A stretch of DNA of 64,000 bases. Origin: Cyanobacteria bacterium FACHB-471 (GTDB taxonomy: Bacteria > Cyanobacteriota > Cyanobacteriia > Elainellales > Elainellaceae). Position 1 is the first letter of the stretch, and every line of letters starts with the position of its first letter. Both the position numbers and the translations under genes were made by a program. Shown piece by piece: positions 60,116-64,000 of the stretch. The stretch is from positions 1 through 64,000 of the forward strand of contig JACJOC010000084.1 in NCBI GenBank assembly GCA_014695345.1, in the 5' to 3' direction. Below the pieces are notes generated by a model. The model did no database searches. It was given only the letters and a program-made list of their open reading frames with translations, and had not been told where the DNA came from.

Positions 60116-62383
60116 CTACTTTCTTTTGCCAAACTTCGCTTTTAGATCTTCTAAAGTGGGAGCTGAAGGCTGTGAGGCTGGAGGTTGAGATTTTCCTTTT
60201 TGGGGACGATTTTGAGCAGGGGCAGGCTTATCAGCAGAACGCATGGACAGACTAATTCGTTTAAGCTGTTCATTCACTTCTAAAACGCGTACCGTCACCA
60301 CTTGCCCGACTTTGACCACCTGTTTAGGATCGCTAATGAATTGGTCAGCCAGTTGCGACACATGCACTAACCCGTCCTGATGGACACCAACGTCAACAAA
60401 GGCACCAAAGTTAGCCACGTTAGTGACTACACCTTCTAGCTCCATTCCTACCTTTAAATCAGAGATTTCCTTTATCCCTTCCTTAAACGTGGCATATTTG
60501 AACTCGGCACGGGGATCACGTCCAGGTTTCTCCAATTCCGCTAGAATGTCGCGCAGGGTTGGTTCACCGATCGCCTCTGTTACATATTTCTTCAGGTCAA
60601 TCTGCTTTAACCGAGCGGCAATTTCAGTGATGTTTTGCAGCGGCTGGTTTAAATCAGCCGCAATTTGCTCGACTACGCGATAGCTTTCTGGGTGAACCGC
60701 TGTGTTGTCTAACGGATTTTCGCCCTCTCGAATGCGTAAAAAGCCAGCCGCCTGTTCAAACGCTTTTGGTCCCAATTTGGGTACTTTCAACAGTTGGCGA
60801 CGATTGCGAAATGCGCCGTTTTGATTGCGATAGGTGACGATGTTGTTGGCGACGGCAGCAGAAATTCCCGACACAAACGTGAGTAATTCCTTTGAAGCGG
60901 TGTTGAGATCTACGCCAACGTAGTTCACACAGCTTTCAACGGTTTCGTCTAGTTTCTTTTTCAACAGTTTCTGGTCAACGTCGTGCTGATATTGCCCCAC
61001 GCCAATCGATTTGGGATCAATTTTCACCAGTTCTGCAAGTGGATCTTGGAGACGACGACCAATGCTAACAGAGCCGCGAACGGTGATATCTTGATCAGGA
61101 AATTCGGCGATCGCTACCTCACTGGCTGAATACACCGACGCGCCCGCCTCATTCACGATTACCGAAATGGGCTTGCGTTCTAGCGTTTGCAGTACTTCTT
61201 TGACAAACTCATCGGTTTCCCGTCCAGCGGTGCCATTACCGATCGCCACCAGTTCAATGTGATAAGTCTGAATCAGGTCTGCGAGCGTTCGGGCTGCCTG
61301 TTTGCGCTGCTCAGCCGAATGGTGGGGAAAGATCGTTTGATACTTTAAAAATTGACCCGTTTGATCCAGCGCGACCACTTTGCAGCCCGTGCGAAAACCG
61401 GGGTCGATCGCCAAAGTAGGTTTCATTCCGGCAGGAGCAGCTAACAACAGTTCCCGCAGGTTTGCCTCAAAGGTTTTGATTGACTCCACATCAGCAGCTT
61501 GCTTTTTGGCAGTGCGAACTTCCGTAATCAGTGAGTTTTTCATCAGGCGATCGAAGGCATCCTGCACCATTGCCCGATAAAAGTCACGCACGAGTTTCAC
61601 TTTTGTGCGGATTTCCTCAGATTCTAGATAAGACAGCACCGCATCCTGGTCAAACCCTAGCGCTACTTCCAAAATGCCTTCTGCCTCACCCCGATAGAGC
61701 GCTAACAGATTATGGGGGGCAACCGTTTTAACCTTCGTTTGATAGTTGCGATACATCTCAAACTTGGTCGATCCTTCTGCATGGTCTGGTTTGATGCGCG
61801 AGGTCAATACGCTGGATTCCATCAGGTATTCGCGCAAATAGGCGCGGTATTTGGCAGTGTCTGCTACCTCTTCTGCCAGGATGTCTGACGCACCACTCAG
61901 GGCAGCCTCAGCCGTTGCTACTCCCTTCTCCTCAGAAATGTATTTGGCGGCTTCCTCTTCTAGCGATCGCCCTTCTGCTTTGGGATGATTCAGCGATTTA
62001 ATCCAGGTTGCGAGTGGTTCCAGCCCTTTCTCACGGGCGATCGCTGCTCTGGTGCGACGTTTGGGACGATAGGGCAGATATAAATCTTCTAACTCATTTT
62101 TTTGCAGACACGTCTCTATTTTGGTGCGTAGCTCGTCGGTGAGTTTGTCCTGTTGGGCGATCGACTCCAGAATGCTCTGCTTGCGCTCTTCTAACTCTGT
62201 CAAGTAGGTGTAGCGATCGAACAGGTTACGCAATTGCGTTTCGTCCATTTCGCCTGTGCGCTCTTTGCGATAACGGGCAATAAACGGCACCGTTGCGCCT
62301 TCGCCAAAAAGCTCCAGGGCATTTTGAATCTGAAACGGTTTGAGCGAGAGTTCGTTTGCCAGCAGTTGAGGAATGTTCAGCAT
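60116..62383 (-). CDS. tex: Transcription accessory protein Tex
   Basis: A 755-residue cytoplasmic RNA-binding protein. It has the Tex N-terminal helical domain (RYRKERTGEMDETQLRNLFD), the YqgF-type RNase H fold (about residues 330-460, LAIDPGFRTGCKVVALDQTG), helix-hairpin-helix motifs (GVGQYQHDVDQKLLKKKLDE, ISAAVANNIVTYRNQNGAF), and a C-terminal S1 domain (about 645-720, VTNVANFGAFVDVGVHQDGL). The basic tail is Pro/Lys-rich. Tex assists transcription and RNA metabolism, and the gene is widely kept. It stands alone with a normal-looking ATG. Confidence 0.97.
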   Translation of the reverse strand: MLNIPQLLANELSLKPFQIQNALELFGEGATVPFIARYRKERTGEMDETQLRNLFDRYTYLTELEERKQSILESIAQQDKLTDELRTKIETCLQKNELEDLYLPYRPKRRTRAAIAREKGLEPLATWIKSLNHPKAEGRSLEEEAAKYISEEKGVATAEAALSGASDILAEEVADTAKYRAYLREYLMESSVLTSRIKPDHAEGSTKFEMYRNYQTKVKTVAPHNLLALYRGEAEGILEVALGFDQDAVLSYLESEEIRTKVKLVRDFYRAMVQDAFDRLMKNSLITEVRTAKKQAADVESIKTFEANLRELLLAAPAGMKPTLAIDPGFRTGCKVVALDQTGQFLKYQTIFPHHSAEQRKQAARTLADLIQTYHIELVAIGNGTAGRETDEFVKEVLQTLERKPISVIVNEAGASVYSASEVAIAEFPDQDITVRGSVSIGRRLQDPLAELVKIDPKSIGVGQYQHDVDQKLLKKKLDETVESCVNYVGVDLNTASKELLTFVSGISAAVANNIVTYRNQNGAFRNRRQLLKVPKLGPKAFEQAAGFLRIREGENPLDNTAVHPESYRVVEQIAADLNQPLQNITEIAARLKQIDLKKYVTEAIGEPTLRDILAELEKPGRDPRAEFKYATFKEGIKEISDLKVGMELEGVVTNVANFGAFVDVGVHQDGLVHVSQLADQFISDPKQVVKVGQVVTVRVLEVNEQLKRISLSMRSADKPAPAQNRPQKGKSQPPASQPSAPTLEDLKAKFGKRK

Positions 62384-62453
62384 CGAGTCTATCTAGAGAG
62401 CCTGATCTAGGATAGACCCTATGATAGCGGGATTAGGGATTGGGGACTTTAAA

Positions 62454-62484
62454 CCTCGTTTCCAGGTTCTACCTTGTAACGAGG
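62454..62484. repeat. Hairpin CCTCGTT, repeat-family end
   Basis: CCTCGTT (62454-62460) and AACGAGG (62478-62484) enclose TCCAGGTTCTACCTTGT. The left part is the same as the end of the element at 55863. It lies between tex and the choice-of-anchor-A gene and may be used as a terminator for the latter. Confidence 0.55.
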
Positions 62485-62506
62485 AGCCCTCAACCCCCAA
62501 CTCCTA

Positions 62507-63595
62507 TCACTCAGCTTTTTTACGACGAGATGCGCCGAAAGCAGCTAGCGACAAGATAATTCCCGCTACCGTTCCGGGTTCTGGAACCGACTCAGTATCA
62601 GGACTTTCGGGACGATCACCTTTGAACAGGTGCAGGTTGGACTGACCGTTGCCTGACAGAGAGCCTGCAATCAGGTTGCCGTTAATGTGACCATTATTGA
62701 ATTTCACATCGGCGTTAGGAGCTAAAACACTGCCCATGATGCTGATGCTATTCAGGTCAAGCGACTTTGCCTCAGAGAAGTTGAACAAGACATTTTGGGC
62801 TTTGCCTCGGCACCCCATGTGAACATTGCTGTTGTTGCAGTCTTCCCCATTAAAGAAGAAGCCAAACCCTGACATGGAAGCAACTTCGCCAGTAATGTTG
62901 ATTAGAACAGTGGAGTCTTCAGGAGCCAGGATGTTGAAGTATTTTGTATTTGCCAACTCATCAGCAGAAATATTGAAAATATTCAGCTTAGAATCAGAAC
63001 CTTCCATTGTTGCCAATAGGCTAGTGCCATATTGCTCAAATAATGTTTTGGTATTGTTTCCAATGATGGTGGTAAAACGGTTGCCCCATTCTTCTCTCAC
63101 TTCTTTGGTTGTGGGGACAGCCTGTGATTGGGCGTGGAGAGAGGCAGATAGCGTGCGGAGGTGCTGTCCGGCGGCGGCAAAGTCAATGGGTTGCCCTTGG
63201 GTGATGTTGCCCTGCCGAATCACCTGATTGTTAGTATCTAATATTTCAAAGCCAACGTTAGAGGCGATCGCCTGATTTCCACCAAACGTGGCATCTCCAT
63301 AGACCTTACCATTACTGAGGGTCGTGTCTCCCCCAACAACCATGACCTCTCCATTACCCTCACCCCGTAGCAGCATTCCGACGGCAAAGCCATCCGTAAA
63401 GCTGGCATCACCACCGACGGCTAATTTTCCTTCGGTATCTGTGCCGGTCTGGTTATAGTCTCCCAGCACAAAAACGTTGTACTCTGCAGCGGGTCCGAGG
63501 CTAACTGCGCCTGCCTGCGTTGCATAACCAACGCTAAAAGCAACAACTGGAAGGGTTGCCGCCAATTGCCCAAAGCGAATCAGTGTATGACTCAT
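62507..63595 (-). CDS. Choice-of-anchor-A PEP-CTERM protein
   Basis: A 362-residue exported protein. The signal peptide covers about residues 1-28 (FGQLAATLPVVAFSVGYATQ). The choice-of-anchor-A domain follows, with AAEYNVFVLGDYNQTGTDTE and GKLAVGGDASFTDGFAVG, typical of this family, and further on FNFSEAKSLDLNSISIMGSV and LAPNADVKFNNGHINGNLIA. The PEP-CTERM signal (VPEPGTVAGIILSLAAFGAS plus RRKK) ends it. Two Cys pairs may form bonds. I start at the ATG at 63595; a start at 63622 would add nine residues. It lies alone on the minus strand, behind two strong hairpins. Confidence 0.88.
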   Translation of the reverse strand: MSHTLIRFGQLAATLPVVAFSVGYATQAGAVSLGPAAEYNVFVLGDYNQTGTDTEGKLAVGGDASFTDGFAVGMLLRGEGNGEVMVVGGDTTLSNGKVYGDATFGGNQAIASNVGFEILDTNNQVIRQGNITQGQPIDFAAAGQHLRTLSASLHAQSQAVPTTKEVREEWGNRFTTIIGNNTKTLFEQYGTSLLATMEGSDSKLNIFNISADELANTKYFNILAPEDSTVLINITGEVASMSGFGFFFNGEDCNNSNVHMGCRGKAQNVLFNFSEAKSLDLNSISIMGSVLAPNADVKFNNGHINGNLIAGSLSGNGQSNLHLFKGDRPESPDTESVPEPGTVAGIILSLAAFGASRRKKAE

Positions 63596-63768
63596 AGTCG
63601 AGAGTTCCAATAAGTGGTACAACTTCTGTAACTCTCATCGGGCAATTGTGAACAGTACAGGGCGTTTGTATCAGAGCTTACCGTCTCTTTACCAGGGGTC
63701 TTAGCTTTGTTAGCAAGAGAACAAATTTTCTCTAATCAAGTGGTGGAGCGGAATTCAGGAGAAAAAAG

Positions 63769-63813
63769 AAAAATTGCAGCCTCAAAGCAAATCGTTTTGA
63801 AGCTGCAATTTTT
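63769..63813 (-). terminator. Rho-independent terminator
   Basis: AAAAATTGCAGC (63769-63780) pairs with GCTGCAATTTTT (63802-63813). Read on the minus strand the stem is followed by TTTTTCTTTTTT, a clear terminator. It ends the transcript coming from the right edge. Confidence 0.75.
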
Positions 63814-63858
63814 ACTATATTTAGCGATGTAGTGTTTGAGATTATTCCCTTCTCAATT

Positions 63859-63907
63859 AAAGATCAGGGATGCGCGCCCCCGTCGCGGGAGCACATCCCT
63901 GATCTTT
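63859..63907 (-). terminator. Strong hairpin downstream of the right-edge gene
   Basis: AAAGATCAGGGATG (63859-63872) pairs perfectly with CATCCCTGATCTTT (63894-63907). On the minus strand it lies 18 bases after the stop of the right-edge gene; a shorter T stretch follows. It is the first of two stacked terminators. Confidence 0.75.
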
Positions 63908-63924
63908 TACTGGAAAAGGAGTAA

Positions 63925-64000
63925 TTAGTTCTCTCCACCCCAATCATCATCATCTTCCTTATCTACACCATAGAGAGGGGCATCCATAATCTCCTCCAAC
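63925..64000 (-). CDS. C-terminus of an unidentified protein (partial)
   Basis: The last 24 codons of a minus-strand gene are seen, reading EEIMDAPLYGVDKEDDDWGG, then Glu-Asn and stop (TAA at 63925-63927). The tail is very acidic. The rest lies beyond the right edge, so no family can be assigned. The strong hairpins downstream support a real gene end here. Confidence 0.55.
   Translation of the reverse strand, partial: LEEIMDAPLYGVDKEDDDDWGGEN

Larger units (their letters stand above)
63596..63924. other. Intergenic stretch with two strong hairpins
   Basis: It holds the two terminator-like hairpins listed at 63769 and 63859, which end the transcript of the gene at the right edge. The promoter of the choice-of-anchor-A gene must be in the left part. 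No gene is seen. Confidence 0.5.

Noticed and set aside
1-64000. Abundant GCGATCGC words as a special repeat
   Set aside because: This is HIP1, the known highly iterated palindrome of cyanobacteria. It helps to identify the organism but marks no element.
1-64000. tRNA or rRNA genes
   Set aside because: No cloverleaf with a GTTCRAATC-type T-arm and no rRNA-like block was recognised by eye; a covariance-model scan would decide.

Overview
The window reads as the chromosome of a cyanobacterium, probably filamentous. The HIP1 octamer GCGATCGC (or its core) occurs throughout, there are four proteins with C-terminal PEP-CTERM sorting signals, TonB-dependent receptors carry the N-terminal AMIN domain typical of cyanobacteria, and there is an IcfA-type beta carbonic anhydrase. 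I saw no rRNA, tRNA or CRISPR array. All family calls are by eye from the sequence.

Left region (1-13.4 kb) is accessory and scarred. It starts with the terminus of an IS1-family element, then an amidotransferase-like protein, a cupin fragment and a beta carbonic anhydrase. From about 2.2 to 13.0 kb lies a patchwork: an SDR oxidoreductase, a decayed AraC + LysE exporter pair (the exporter split by a 102-bp MITE with a 9-bp target duplication), a cupin + FAD-oxidase operon with a divergent AraC regulator, fragments of IS6- and possibly IS21-type transposases, a NUDIX hydrolase, a ScyD/E-like PEP-CTERM protein and a compact operon of three small unknown proteins. One 183-bp promoter segment occurs twice, next to the SDR gene and next to the AraC gene. 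IS6-like termini flank the patchwork.

13.0-25.6 kb: an SMR transporter, a complete taurine/alkanesulfonate operon (tauC-tauA-tauB-tauD, minus strand), a two-partner-secretion type exoprotein, a PEP-CTERM protein, a divergent response regulator / histidine kinase pair, and an AI-2E family membrane protein.

25.9-40.1 kb is an iron/siderophore region. An intact set (AraC regulator, AMIN-TonB receptor, FecB-like lipoprotein, DUF1636 protein) is followed by a protein built of six DGxRPI repeats and an NhaP-type antiporter. A second, decayed copy of the set follows (frameshifted AraC, truncated receptor fused by deletion to ends of binding-protein genes, tail of a DUF1636 gene), directly upstream of two intact exporter-fold ABC half-transporters that look like a heterodimer. 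No FecCD/FecE-type permease is present, so these may supply the inner-membrane step.

40.2-64 kb is more ordinary: leuA with a methyltransferase and a divergent GntR/FCD regulator; an arsenate-detoxification pair (ArsJ-associated GAPDH + ArsJ); a large secreted nuclease with RTX-like C-terminus; an operon of two cNMP-domain sensor kinases (the first lacking its phospho-acceptor His) ending in a membrane acyltransferase; an alpha/beta hydrolase; a PhoX phosphatase and PEP-CTERM protein; Tex; a choice-of-anchor-A PEP-CTERM protein; and the tail of an unidentified gene. Small palindromic repeats and MITE-like elements of several families occupy many of the intergenic gaps.
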